The translations under genes were made by a program, and so were the position numbers. Of a stretch of 64,000 nt of DNA, positions 9,053 through 17,423 are shown one piece after another. Location: contig NZ_AP019373.1 in NCBI RefSeq assembly GCF_004323595.1, positions 1,736,001-1,800,000 of the forward strand, read 5' to 3'. The notes under the pieces are model-generated. The model worked only from the letters and a program-made list of their open reading frames with translations. It searched no databases and was not told where the DNA came from. The first letter of the stretch is position 1; each line of letters opens with the position of its first letter. Source of the stretch: Sulfuricystis thermophila. Lineage in GTDB: Bacteria > Pseudomonadota > Gammaproteobacteria > Burkholderiales > Rhodocyclaceae.

Positions 9053-9946
9053 ATGAACCTACCCATTGCTTTGCTTTTCTCCTTTCTGGCCATGCCCGTC
9101 CTGGGGCAACACGACCACGCGGCCGAATCGACAGCGGCTGGCAATACCGCCCCCGCGCCCACCCTGCGCGCCACGGCCCAACCCTGGACGCAGCAGCCGC
9201 TGCTGCTGCCCGGCCGCATGGCGCGTGGCGAGCGCAACACCGCCGTGTTGCGCCCTCAGGGGATCGCCGCGACGAGTGTCACGGTGTATGCGCCGGAAGG
9301 GCCACCCGAGCGGCGCAAGGTCGACTACCCGCTCGGCCCCGAGGGGGCGAAGATCGAAGCGGTCACGCCAAAGATCGGCAACTACCACTGGGTAATCGCG
9401 CGCGAGGAAACGCCGAACGAGGTGCGCGTCGCTTCGACGGCCTGGTATTTCGGCAATCCCGGCGCTTCGCCGAAAGTACTGTTGCAGGAAACCAAACACG
9501 AGTTGGAGATCGTCCCCGACCCGCTGCCCCGCGAACATGCGAGCTATCGCGAAAGCGAGCAATGGCGCTTCCTCGTGCGCTTCAACGGTCAGCCGCTGGC
9601 GAACCAGCCGCTTCTGCTCGAGACCGCCTTTGGCACCCGCTCGACGGTATTCACCAACACAGCAGGCGTTGCCACGGTGCAGTTCCCGCGCGATTTCAGG
9701 CCGGCGGGAAAACGGGATGGCGCGCATGAAGATCACGGCCTGCGCCGCGCGCCTTTCGTGCTGTCGACCGTCAAGGAAGCCGATGGCCGCCGCTATCTGA
9801 CCGCCTTCAACCTGAGCTACGGCGAAGCTTCCGACCGTAACCGCAGCCTCGGCTGGGGGGCGGCCTTCGGCCTGATCGGCATGCTGGCCGCCACCCCGCT
9901 GCTGCGTCGCCGCCCTGCCAATCACGGAGAAACGCACCATGCTTGA
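9053..9946 (+). CDS. Secreted protein with C-terminal membrane anchor, unknown function
   Basis: 297 residues. The chosen start at 9053 gives a signal peptide ending at VLGQ, directly followed by HDHAAES. The body looks like a beta-sandwich protein, with a possible carboxypeptidase-like fold (FNGQPLANQPLLLE...FTNTAGVATVQFP) reminiscent of DUF4198/NikM-type metal-uptake accessories. A single membrane helix (WGAAFGLIGMLAATPLL) and a short basic tail end it. An in-frame reading from 8963 would translate the repeat element and was rejected. It overlaps the Fe-S gene by 8 bp. Function is unknown; location suggests metal transfer after TonB uptake. Confidence 0.72.
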   Translation: MNLPIALLFSFLAMPVLGQHDHAAESTAAGNTAPAPTLRATAQPWTQQPLLLPGRMARGERNTAVLRPQGIAATSVTVYAPEGPPERRKVDYPLGPEGAKIEAVTPKIGNYHWVIAREETPNEVRVASTAWYFGNPGASPKVLLQETKHELEIVPDPLPREHASYRESEQWRFLVRFNGQPLANQPLLLETAFGTRSTVFTNTAGVATVQFPRDFRPAGKRDGAHEDHGLRRAPFVLSTVKEADGRRYLTAFNLSYGEASDRNRSLGWGAAFGLIGMLAATPLLRRRPANHGETHHA

Positions 9947-11003
9947 AAAGCTTTTCCCCACCCTGGGTCGCATCCGCTTCGGCGTGCAGATGGTGATGCT
10001 GTTCGTCACCGTCTATGGCAGCGTCTTAGTCGGCACCTACATGGCCGACAAGATCTCCAACGCCCTGCCAGCGCTCTCCTGCGCTTACGACCAGATGAAC
10101 GGCGGCTATTGCGTGCTGGTACCGACCCAACACATTATCCACCACCGCATCGGCGAAGCTCTGGTGCGCGCCCAGCAGCTCACTTTCGGGATGGTGCTGC
10201 CGCTGTTGATGACCTTCGTCTCCTTCTATGCCTTTTTCTTCGTGATCGGCAAGGCCTTCTGCGGCTGGGTTTGTCCCTTGGGCACGCTGCAGGAATGGAT
10301 CGGCAAGCTCGGCCGTCGCCTCGGTTTCGGTCTGCGCCGTCTCGCGCCCAACGATCTCGCTCCGGTCAAGCGCGTGCGGCCGGTGAAATGGTTGATCCTT
10401 TTGGGGCTGGTCTTTCTGCTGCCGCTCCTGACCGGCCTCGGCGTGACACCGCACAGTCTCGGCAATCCCTACTGTGACATCTGTCCCTCGCGTGTGGCGA
10501 CGACCTTGCTGACCGGCAACACCCAGGAACTGGCGTTGCGCGGCAACGACGCGGTGAGCTTCACGCTCGGTGCCATCGCCAATCTGCTCATCGGCTTCAC
10601 CCTCGTCGGCGCGCTGGCCCTGCGTCAGCCGTTCTGCCGCATCTGCCCGCTGCTCGCCTTCAACGCGCTGTTCCAGCGCCTCTCGCCGATGCGCCTCGTC
10701 AAACCTTCGCGCGAGAAATGCGGCAGCTGCCACATCTGCACCGACGCCTGCCCGATGGACATCCCGGAGATCAGCCAGCAGCAGGGTCGCAAGGCGTACA
10801 ACGAAGATTGCACGCTGTGCGGACGCTGCGCGGAGTATTGCCCGCAGGACGGCGTGATCCGGCTCAAGTGGGGGCCGTTCGCGCTGTTTTCCTCCAACCG
10901 CGACTACTACAAGAAACGGGTGCAGCGCGAGTTGCCCGATGGCACGGTGAAACCGGTCAAGTTCGTCAGGAACGCGACGAAAACCGCGAGCGCCGATGCT
11001 TGA
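9939..11003 (+). CDS. NapH/CcoG-like membrane ferredoxin
   Basis: 354 residues. About five membrane helices carry the polyferredoxin-type motifs CGWVCPLG (about residue 108) and CRICPLLA (about 231). Two 4Fe-4S clusters follow (CGSCHICTDACP and CTLCGRCAEYCP). This is the NapH/NosR/CcoG layout; such proteins pass quinol or cytosolic electrons toward the periplasm, and CcoG has been described as a cupric reductase. It overlaps neighbours on both sides by 8 bp, giving a strictly coupled operon with a TonB receptor. Reduction of an imported metal, for example Cu(II), is the favoured inference. A ribosome site GGAGA precedes the ATG. Confidence 0.85.
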   Translation: MLEKLFPTLGRIRFGVQMVMLFVTVYGSVLVGTYMADKISNALPALSCAYDQMNGGYCVLVPTQHIIHHRIGEALVRAQQLTFGMVLPLLMTFVSFYAFFFVIGKAFCGWVCPLGTLQEWIGKLGRRLGFGLRRLAPNDLAPVKRVRPVKWLILLGLVFLLPLLTGLGVTPHSLGNPYCDICPSRVATTLLTGNTQELALRGNDAVSFTLGAIANLLIGFTLVGALALRQPFCRICPLLAFNALFQRLSPMRLVKPSREKCGSCHICTDACPMDIPEISQQQGRKAYNEDCTLCGRCAEYCPQDGVIRLKWGPFALFSSNRDYYKKRVQRELPDGTVKPVKFVRNATKTASADA

Positions 11004-11676
11004 GGACCTTGCCCAAGGCCAGGTGACGCTGGCCACCGTCTGGCTGCTCGGCGTCTCGATGGGGCTCACGGCCTGCACCGTGACCTGTCTGCCCTTCATC
11101 GGCACCTGGGCGCTCGGGCGCGCCTCGAACCAGCGCGAGGCCTTTCTCCATACCGGCGTATTCCTCGCCGGACGGGTGATGAGCTACACCTTGCTGGCGA
11201 TGCTCGCGGCCGCCGCAGGCAAGGGCCTGGCGCAGGCGCTCGGCGGCGTGTGGGGCAACGCCGCCATCGGCACGGCCAGCATCCTGGCGGGGCTATGGCT
11301 GCTGTGGCGTCCGGCAGGTCGGCGACGTGCCGTATCGTCAGCGCCGAGCGTGCAGCCGATCCGCTTTCATCCGCGCCGCAGGAGTGATGGTCTGCCGCCG
11401 CTGTTGCTCGGCGCGGCGCTGACGCTCACGCCCTGCACGCCGCTGGCCTCCTTGCTGGCGCTCTCTGCACAAGCAGCCAGCCCCGCGCAAGGCGCGGCCT
11501 TTGGGCTGGCCTTCGGGCTAGGCGCGGCGATGACGCCGCTCCTCGTGCTGGTGCCGCTCGCCGGTCGGCTCGGCCGCGAGCTCGCTACATCGCGCGCTTG
11601 GCTGACGCGCTGGCTCGGCCTTGCTGCAGCCGGCGTCCTGATCCTGTTGGGCGTGCGCCGGTTATGGCTGGTCTGA
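10996..11676 (+). CDS. CcdA/DsbD_2-like membrane protein
   Basis: 226 residues and about six membrane helices, with LTACTVTCLP in helix 1 and LTLTPCTPLA in the fourth, the symmetric Cys/Pro pattern of CcdA/DsbD-type thiol transporters. It overlaps the Fe-S gene by 8 bp and is the last gene of the TonB-receptor operon. It may pass reducing equivalents or metal to the periplasm. Compared with the paralogues at 5974 and 38443 it lacks the GHCxGMCGG motif. Confidence 0.78.
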   Translation: MLEDLAQGQVTLATVWLLGVSMGLTACTVTCLPFIGTWALGRASNQREAFLHTGVFLAGRVMSYTLLAMLAAAAGKGLAQALGGVWGNAAIGTASILAGLWLLWRPAGRRRAVSSAPSVQPIRFHPRRRSDGLPPLLLGAALTLTPCTPLASLLALSAQAASPAQGAAFGLAFGLGAAMTPLLVLVPLAGRLGRELATSRAWLTRWLGLAAAGVLILLGVRRLWLV

Positions 11677-12294
11677 CGTACCCGCCGGCGCATGGGCCTG
11701 TGCCGCGAGCTGCATTTTGACGGCATCACCGGACTGGGCAGCGGACTGTGCGGCGCCGATGCCTGCCCGCCGTTGCAGATCGGCGAGGATCTGCGCGTCG
11801 TTTTGGCGTGAGCGGGCAAGCGCTTCGCGCCGATCGCGCTCTTCGATCAGGGCTTGCGCCTGTTTGCGCCACTGCTGGAATTGCGGGGTGTGCTGATGGT
11901 GCAGGTGATGGCGGCGGTTGGCGGTAAACCATTCGTGCGCCTTCGCTTCATCGGCCGGCACACCCTCGCCTTTCAGGTACATCTGGCCGAGCGCATATTG
12001 TGCGGCTTTGTCGCCGCGCTCCGCGGCGATGCGATACCAGGCGAGCGCCTGGACGGGGTCATAGGGCACGCCATCGGCATGCTGGTGGATCACCGCCAGA
12101 TTGTAGGCGGCATCGACATCGCCCCGCTCGGCCCATTTCTTCCAGATCTGCACCGCCGCTGCCGTTTCGCCGCCGAAGTGGAGTTTTGCCGCGCGTAGCA
12201 GTTCGGCTTCGACAGACGGTTCGGCAGCCTGGGTGGTATAGGCGGCCAAGGCCAGCAGCACGCCCGCGAACGAAATGGGGTTCGATTTCGACAT
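11662..12294 (-). CDS. Sel1-repeat periplasmic protein
   Basis: 210 residues from the ATG at 12294, which gives a signal peptide (cut after TTQA). Tandem helical Sel1/TPR-like repeats follow (GDVDAAYNLAVIHQHADGV, then GDKAAQYALGQMYLKGEGV), then a His-rich stretch RRHHLHHQHT and a charged coiled tail. Sel1 proteins act as protein-protein scaffolds. It is convergent with the TonB-receptor operon, overlapping its last gene by 15 bp. The His cluster could bind metal in this context, but that is only a suggestion. Confidence 0.8.
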   Translation of the reverse strand: MSKSNPISFAGVLLALAAYTTQAAEPSVEAELLRAAKLHFGGETAAAVQIWKKWAERGDVDAAYNLAVIHQHADGVPYDPVQALAWYRIAAERGDKAAQYALGQMYLKGEGVPADEAKAHEWFTANRRHHLHHQHTPQFQQWRKQAQALIEERDRREALARSRQNDAQILADLQRRAGIGAAQSAAQSGDAVKMQLAAQAHAPAGTSDQP

Positions 12295-12400
12295 CGCAAT
12301 GCTCCGCAAATACGGGAGCGGTGATGGTAAGCGACAGGGCGGGCGCGGGAAATTGGACAAATCGTCGCGCGGCAACCTGCCGCACCCCAGTAAGCGCAAA

Positions 12401-12450
12401 CCCGCCGGGCGCCGACTCGCCTCGATAAGTCGGCGCTGGCGGGACGGCAC
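12401..12450. repeat. REP-like hairpin between sel1-like gene and copper receptor
   Basis: An inverted pair of about 20-bp arms around a short loop; the right arm contains GTCGGCGCTGGCGGGACGGC. It is the same unit as at 20199-20250 and 45498-45550. It could fold into a long hairpin in RNA. Confidence 0.75.
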
Positions 12451-12464
12451 CCCCGGCTGTCGGC

Positions 12465-12478
12465 TTGATCGAGATCAA
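12465..12478. promoter_or_regulatory. FNR-type box upstream of copper receptor
   Basis: TTGATCGAGATCAA matches TTGAT-N4-ATCAA perfectly. It lies 40.5 bp (centre to centre) upstream of the RegA-like palindrome. Confidence 0.82.
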
Positions 12479-12503
12479 GCCAGACTGCAGAAAAGTGCGT
12501 GAC

Positions 12504-12520
12504 TGCGACGATATGTCGCA
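12504..12520 (+). promoter_or_regulatory. RegA/RegR/PrrA-like box of copper-receptor promoter
   Basis: TGCGACGATATGTCGCA is an inverted repeat TGCGAC-N5-GTCGCA. It fits the published RegR consensus GNGRCRTTNNGNCGC with one mismatch. A -10 hexamer TAAAAT (12543-12548) is centred 33.5 bp downstream. Confidence 0.7.
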
Positions 12521-12584
12521 GAGGACATCACGGACGGCTTCCTAAAATCGTCACGGTTCTTTCGCGCCTTCCATGGAGATCACG

Positions 12585-14843
12585 ATGTCATTGAAACGCC
12601 TCACGCTCGCCGCCGCGATTGCGGCCCTGCCGTTCGCCGTTCGCGCTGCCGACACGACGCTGTCGACGGTGGTCGTCACCGGCGCCAAGGAAGAAACCGC
12701 TGCCAGCAAGGTCGGCGCGGACACTTTGCAAACCCTGCGCCCCGCCACCAGCGACACGGCGCAACTGTTGCGCGACATTCCCGGTGTCAGTCTGCAGGGC
12801 GCCGGCGGCGTCTCCTCGCTGCCGATCGTGCATGGCCTGGCCGACGAGCGGCTCAGGCTCACCGTCGATGGCATGGACCTCTACGCCGCCTGCCCGAACC
12901 ACATGAACACGCCGCTCTCCTACATCGATCCGACCCAGGTCGGCGCGATCAAGGTCTGGGCCGGCATCGCGCCGGTCTCCGCCGGCGGCGATGCGATCGG
13001 CGGCGCGATCCAGGTCGAAAGCCTGCCGCCGGCGTTCGCCGCGCCGGGCCAGGGCAGCGTGTTCAAGGGCGAGGTCGGCGCCTTCTATCGCAGCAATGGC
13101 GATGCCTACGGCGGCAACCTCTCGGCAAGCTACGCCAGCGAATCGTTCCATGTCAGCTACAGCGGCGCCACGGCGCAGTCCGACAACTACAAGGCCGGCG
13201 GAGATTTCAAGAACTACGATTTCACCGGCCGCCTCGGCCATACGCTCCCGCGCGACGAAGTCGGCTCCACCGCCTATGAGACGCGCAACCACACGCTGGG
13301 GCTGGCCTTCAAGGGTGGCAATCATCTCGTCGAGGCGAAAGTCGGCTATCAGGACATGCCCTACCAGCTCTATCCGAACCAGCGCATGGACATGCTCGAC
13401 AACGAGAGCACCAAGCTCAACCTGCGCTATCTGGGCAGCTTCGACTGGGGCAGGCTCGAGGCGCGCCTCTATCACGAGCACGTCGATCACTACATGGATT
13501 TCGGCGCCGACAAACGGTATTGGTATGGATCGGCATCTGGCGGCAGCACGGCGCTGAATGGCACTCCGTGTTCGCCGATCAGCTCCTCATGCGCCGCCGG
13601 CATGCCGATGTACACCGAGAGCAAGACCGACGGCGCTCAGGTGAAGGCCGAGATCGCGCTGTCGGCGAAAGATCTGCTGCGCCTCGGCGCCGAACTGCAT
13701 CGCTACCAGCTCGACGACTGGTGGCCGCCTTCCGGTGCCGGCATGTGGCCCGGCACCTTCTGGAACATCCGCGATGGCGAGCGTAACCGCGATGCGCTCT
13801 TTGCCGAATGGGAAGCAAAGCTTTCCCCGCAATGGCTGACACTGGCCGGCCTGCGCTATGAGCATGTGACGACCAATGCGGGATCAGCGGTTGGCTATAA
13901 CCCTGCCGGCGGCGGTAATCAGGGGCGTGATGCGAACCTCTTCAACGCCCGCGACCACAAGCGCACGTTCAACAACTGGGACATGACCCTGCTGGCGAAA
14001 TACGCGCTGAACCCGATGCAGGACCTCGAATTCGGCTTCGCCCACAAGGAACGCGCGCCGAGCCTCTATGAGCTCTATCCGTGGTCGACCTGGCAGATGG
14101 CGGCCTTGATGAACAACTTCGTCGGCGACGGCAACGGCTATGTCGGCAATCTCGACCTCAAGAAGGAAAAGGCCAACACGCTTTCCGCCACCTTCGACTG
14201 GCATGCCACCGACCGCGCCTGGGAGTTCAAGGCCACGCCCTATTACACGCGCGTCGATGACTACATCGATGCCGTGCAGTGGGACGCGACCAACAACATC
14301 CCGCGCACGACACCCGTCGTCAATGCCTTCACCGTGCTCAAGTACATGAACCAGGATGCACGGCTCTATGGCCTCGATCTCTCCGGCAAGCTGCCGCTCG
14401 CCAAGACCGGCGTCGGCGAGTTCGGACTCAAGGGCCTGCTCAACTACACGAACGGCAAGAACCGCACGACGGGGGACGAGCTCTACAACATCATGCCCTT
14501 GAATGCCAAGCTCACGCTGACGCACAAGCTGGGCGGCTGGGACAATGCCGTCGAGCTCGTGATGGTCAAGGGCAAGGACAAGGTCTCGGACGTGCGCAAT
14601 GAAATCAAGACACCGGGCTACAGCCTAATCAATCTGCGCGCGAGCTATGGCTGGAAACAGGCACGCGTCGATTTCGGCATCGAGAACCTGTTCGACAAGC
14701 TCTACTACCTGCCGACCGGCGGCACCTATGTCGGCCAGGGCACGACGATGACCAACCCGGCCTTGCCCAACTATCCGCAATGGGGCACCGCCGTGCCGGG
14801 TCCGGGACGTTCGCTCTACGCCGGCTTCAACTACAAGTTCTGA
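12585..14843 (+). CDS. TonB-dependent copper receptor (OprC/NosA type)
   Basis: Outer-membrane copper importer of about 752 residues with a signal peptide, a TonB-box-like LSTVVVTGA and a plug. The diagnostic features are CPNHM (Cys103, Met107) in the plug region and HYM (His302, Met304) in the barrel, matching the CxxxM and HxM copper ligands described for OprC. The barrel ends in a final aromatic strand (LYAGFNYKF). The ATG at 12585 is favoured over 12573 because GGAG lies 8-10 bp upstream of it. It is followed by tonB-exbB-exbD. Promoter boxes suggest anaerobic, redox-controlled expression, as for NosA in N2O-reducing bacteria. Confidence 0.9.
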   Translation: MSLKRLTLAAAIAALPFAVRAADTTLSTVVVTGAKEETAASKVGADTLQTLRPATSDTAQLLRDIPGVSLQGAGGVSSLPIVHGLADERLRLTVDGMDLYAACPNHMNTPLSYIDPTQVGAIKVWAGIAPVSAGGDAIGGAIQVESLPPAFAAPGQGSVFKGEVGAFYRSNGDAYGGNLSASYASESFHVSYSGATAQSDNYKAGGDFKNYDFTGRLGHTLPRDEVGSTAYETRNHTLGLAFKGGNHLVEAKVGYQDMPYQLYPNQRMDMLDNESTKLNLRYLGSFDWGRLEARLYHEHVDHYMDFGADKRYWYGSASGGSTALNGTPCSPISSSCAAGMPMYTESKTDGAQVKAEIALSAKDLLRLGAELHRYQLDDWWPPSGAGMWPGTFWNIRDGERNRDALFAEWEAKLSPQWLTLAGLRYEHVTTNAGSAVGYNPAGGGNQGRDANLFNARDHKRTFNNWDMTLLAKYALNPMQDLEFGFAHKERAPSLYELYPWSTWQMAALMNNFVGDGNGYVGNLDLKKEKANTLSATFDWHATDRAWEFKATPYYTRVDDYIDAVQWDATNNIPRTTPVVNAFTVLKYMNQDARLYGLDLSGKLPLAKTGVGEFGLKGLLNYTNGKNRTTGDELYNIMPLNAKLTLTHKLGGWDNAVELVMVKGKDKVSDVRNEIKTPGYSLINLRASYGWKQARVDFGIENLFDKLYYLPTGGTYVGQGTTMTNPALPNYPQWGTAVPGPGRSLYAGFNYKF

Positions 14844-14859
14844 ACGGCGTAATATTTCG

Positions 14860-15558
14860 ATGTCCCAGCCGTGCGACGCCGGCCTCGCGCCGGCGTTCGT
14901 CTTCTCCCGACATCGCCTGGCCATGCAACGCGTGTTCAGCCTGTCTTTCGTCCTGCTCCTGCATGCCGCGATCCTCTGGGCGCTTTGGCAGCATCGCCTG
15001 ATTCCCGGCCGAGAGGAGGCGATGACGCTGTTTGTGAATTTCATCGCGCCGCCGGCGATCGAGAAGCCGCCCTCGCCTCCGCCCCCGCCCAAACCGGCCA
15101 GAGCCAAGCCCGCCCCGGCGCCTGCCCCACGGCTGGTGGCCGAAACAATCAGCGTCGCCCCCACAGATTATGTCGCGCCGCCCCCGCCCCCCGAGCCGCC
15201 GCGCATCGAGGCGCCCCTCGCGCCGCCTCCCCCGCCCGCGCCGGCGCCCGCATTGCCGGCCGGACCGGTCGCCTTGGGCAGCGAGCTTGCCGTGGCCTGT
15301 CCCGAGCGCACGCCGCCCACCTATCCGGCCATCGCCCGCCGTCTCGGCGAGGAAGGCACGGTGGTGTTGCGCGTCGAGCTCGATGAAACCGGCGCCGTGG
15401 TCTTTGCCGAGGTCAAGACGAGCAGCGGCGCTCGCCGGCTCGATGAGGCCGCGCTCGCGGCCGTGAAAACCTGGCGCTGCACTCCGGCTCGCCGCAATGG
15501 CCAGCCGGTGCGCGCCACCGCCCTGCAACCCTTCAAATTCGTTCTGCAAGGAAACTGA
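14860..15558 (+). CDS. tonB: TonB energy-transducing protein
   Basis: Inner-membrane-anchored periplasmic protein linking the ExbBD motor to receptors. It has an N-terminal helix (VFSLSFVLLLHAAILWAL with the conserved-type SLSFVLLLH pattern), a long Pro/Ala-rich spacer (about residues 65-140) and a C-terminal TonB domain (YPAIARRLGEEGTVVLRVELDETG...AALAAVKTWRCTPA). It lies 16 bp after the copper receptor and just before exbB, so it is probably dedicated to copper uptake. The start could instead be the internal ATG at 14923, which would shorten the cytoplasmic N-terminus by 21 residues. Confidence 0.9.
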   Translation: MSQPCDAGLAPAFVFSRHRLAMQRVFSLSFVLLLHAAILWALWQHRLIPGREEAMTLFVNFIAPPAIEKPPSPPPPPKPARAKPAPAPAPRLVAETISVAPTDYVAPPPPPEPPRIEAPLAPPPPPAPAPALPAGPVALGSELAVACPERTPPTYPAIARRLGEEGTVVLRVELDETGAVVFAEVKTSSGARRLDEAALAAVKTWRCTPARRNGQPVRATALQPFKFVLQGN

Positions 15559-15564
15559 AAAGCG

Positions 15565-16233
15565 ATGGAACATAACCTCGAGGGCTTCGGTTTTGCCCAT
15601 TTCCTCGGCCAGTGCGACACCGTGGGGAAGACGGTGCTCGTGCTGCTCCTCCTGCTCTCGATCGCCAGTTGGTATCTGATCGTCACCCGGCTGCTCGCCA
15701 ACTGGCTGGACAAGCGCCGCGCAGCCGCCTTCGAAGCCGAATTCGAGCGCGCCTCATCCCTCGATACCCTGCCGCTCGACAAAAACCATGCGCTCGCCGC
15801 TCTGGTCCAGGAAGCCCGCAGCGTGGCGGCCAATGCCGCCGGCCGGGAGCTTTCCGCGGCCGGGGGCTTTGCCGAGGTGCTCACGCGCAGCCTCAACAAT
15901 GCGATCGATGCCGAGATGATGCGCGCCGAGCATGGCCTGACGATTCTCGCCACCGCCGGTTCGGCCGCGCCCTATATTGGTCTCTTTGGCACCGTCTGGG
16001 GCATTTATCACGCACTGGTGCAGATCGGCATGTCGGGCCAGGGCACGCTCGACAAGGTGGCCGGCCCCGTGGGCGAAGCGTTGATCATGACGGCGCTGGG
16101 GCTGGCCGTGGCGATCCCGGCGGTGCTGGCCTACAACGCCTTCCAGCGCCGCAACCGCATGTGGCTCAATCGCCTCGAATCCTTCGCCCACCGGCTTTAT
16201 CTGCGCCTGGCGGTGGAACATGGCCAAGGCTGA
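15565..16233 (+). CDS. exbB: ExbB/TolQ/MotA-type proton channel
   Basis: 222 residues with three membrane helices: an N-terminal helix (TVLVLLLLLSIASWYLIV) and two C-terminal helices around AAPYIGLFGTVWGIYHAL and ALIMTALGLAVAIPAVLAYN, the typical ExbB fold. It uses the proton gradient to energise TonB. It starts 6 bp after tonB and overlaps exbD by 14 bp. Confidence 0.93.
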   Translation: MEHNLEGFGFAHFLGQCDTVGKTVLVLLLLLSIASWYLIVTRLLANWLDKRRAAAFEAEFERASSLDTLPLDKNHALAALVQEARSVAANAAGRELSAAGGFAEVLTRSLNNAIDAEMMRAEHGLTILATAGSAAPYIGLFGTVWGIYHALVQIGMSGQGTLDKVAGPVGEALIMTALGLAVAIPAVLAYNAFQRRNRMWLNRLESFAHRLYLRLAVEHGQG

Positions 16234-16639
16234 TATCTCCCGCCGCCATCACGACGAGCCGATGGCGGCGATGAACGTCGTGCCGCTCGTCGATGTGATG
16301 CTGGTGCTGTTGGTGATCTTCATCGTCACCGCGCCGATCCTCACCCATGCAGTGAAGATCGATCTGCCGAAGGCTTCGTCTGCCGTCAATGTCACAAAGC
16401 CCGAGCACATCGAGTTCGGCATTCGCGAAGACGGCAGTCTGTTCTGGAACGGCGAAACGGTGACGCTCGACCAGTTGCCGCAGCGCTTCGCCATCGAAGC
16501 CGCGAAACAGCCGCAGCCGGAACTGCATATCCGCGCCGATCGTCTGGTCGCCTACGAGAAAGTCGCCAAGGTGATGGCCGCGGCGGCGAAGGCAGGACTG
16601 ACCCGGATCGGCTTCGTTTCCGAGCCGGAGGGGCGCTGA
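16220..16639 (+). CDS. exbD: ExbD/TolR biopolymer transport protein
   Basis: 139 residues. One N-terminal membrane helix contains the essential Asp (PLVDVMLVLLVIFIV, Asp25), followed by the periplasmic ExbD/TolR domain (LHIRADRLVAYEKVAKVMAAAAKAGLTRIGFVSEP). It completes the receptor-tonB-exbB-exbD operon. Confidence 0.93.
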   Translation: MAKADISRRHHDEPMAAMNVVPLVDVMLVLLVIFIVTAPILTHAVKIDLPKASSAVNVTKPEHIEFGIREDGSLFWNGETVTLDQLPQRFAIEAAKQPQPELHIRADRLVAYEKVAKVMAAAAKAGLTRIGFVSEPEGR

Positions 16640-16652
16640 GGAAAATCGACGC

Positions 16653-17327
16653 TCAGCGTCTTTCGCTCATGACGCGTAGTTGCCCGGCATCGAGCACCCG
16701 CACGTGATCGGTGCCAACCGAAATCGCCCCGCTGTCCGACAGTTCGCGCAGACAACGCGAGAGTGCTTCGGGCGTCATGCCCAGCCGCGAGGCGATGACG
16801 TGCTTTGGCGCGCAAAAGCTGATCACCGTGCCATTACCACAGGAGGCGGCACCCGCGTTGAGCAGATAACTGGCCAGCCGTTTCACGGGCGGATGCAAGC
16901 GGAAATCTTCGAGATCGCGCATGCGGGCATAGAGCCGCGTGGAAAGCTTGACGAGCAGACGTTTGGCGAACTGCGCCGAGCGACCGGACAAAGTGAGTAC
17001 GGCCTCGGCATCGATGTGCAGCAGCCGCGTCGGGGAAAGCGCAGCCGCCAGGTAAGGGTAGGCATTGCCGAGCAGGACGGTCGACACGCCGAACACCTCG
17101 CCGCTGCCTACCAGGTCGATGACCCGTTCCTCGCCGGCCGGCGACTGGCATGCCAGCTTGACGACGCCGGAAAGCACCGCATACATGCCGGTCGGACGAT
17201 CGCCTTTGATGACGATCAGCTCGTCCTTTTCGTAACGTCTTTCCCGTGTCGCAGCGCTCAGCTCGGTCAGCAAGGCCGCTGGCAGCTCTGCAAAGAAGGG
17301 GATTCCCCGCAATTCCTGGCTAGACAT
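16653..17327 (-). CDS. Crp/Fnr-family transcription regulator without FNR Cys cluster
   Basis: 224 residues: a cyclic-nucleotide-binding-like sensor domain (IPFFAELPAALLTELSAATRERRYEKDELIVIKGD) and a C-terminal winged helix (KHVIASRLGMTPEALSRCLREL). The recognition helix keeps E-x-x-S-R, as in FNR/DNR, so it probably reads a TTGAT-like half site. The N-terminus has no FNR-type CxxC...C cluster, so it is nearer the DNR/NnrR or an unassigned subgroup. It is convergent with exbD, only 13 bp away, and could control the copper operons; this is inferred from position. Confidence 0.87.
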   Translation of the reverse strand: MSSQELRGIPFFAELPAALLTELSAATRERRYEKDELIVIKGDRPTGMYAVLSGVVKLACQSPAGEERVIDLVGSGEVFGVSTVLLGNAYPYLAAALSPTRLLHIDAEAVLTLSGRSAQFAKRLLVKLSTRLYARMRDLEDFRLHPPVKRLASYLLNAGAASCGNGTVISFCAPKHVIASRLGMTPEALSRCLRELSDSGAISVGTDHVRVLDAGQLRVMSERR

Positions 17328-17423
17328 GGCTGGCTGCCCCGCGAAATACGATGCCCGGCATGCTACCGAGCCGCAGCCGACTTGCCGATTGGGCGGGTTC
17401 CGATTTTTCGCGCCGGAATATTC

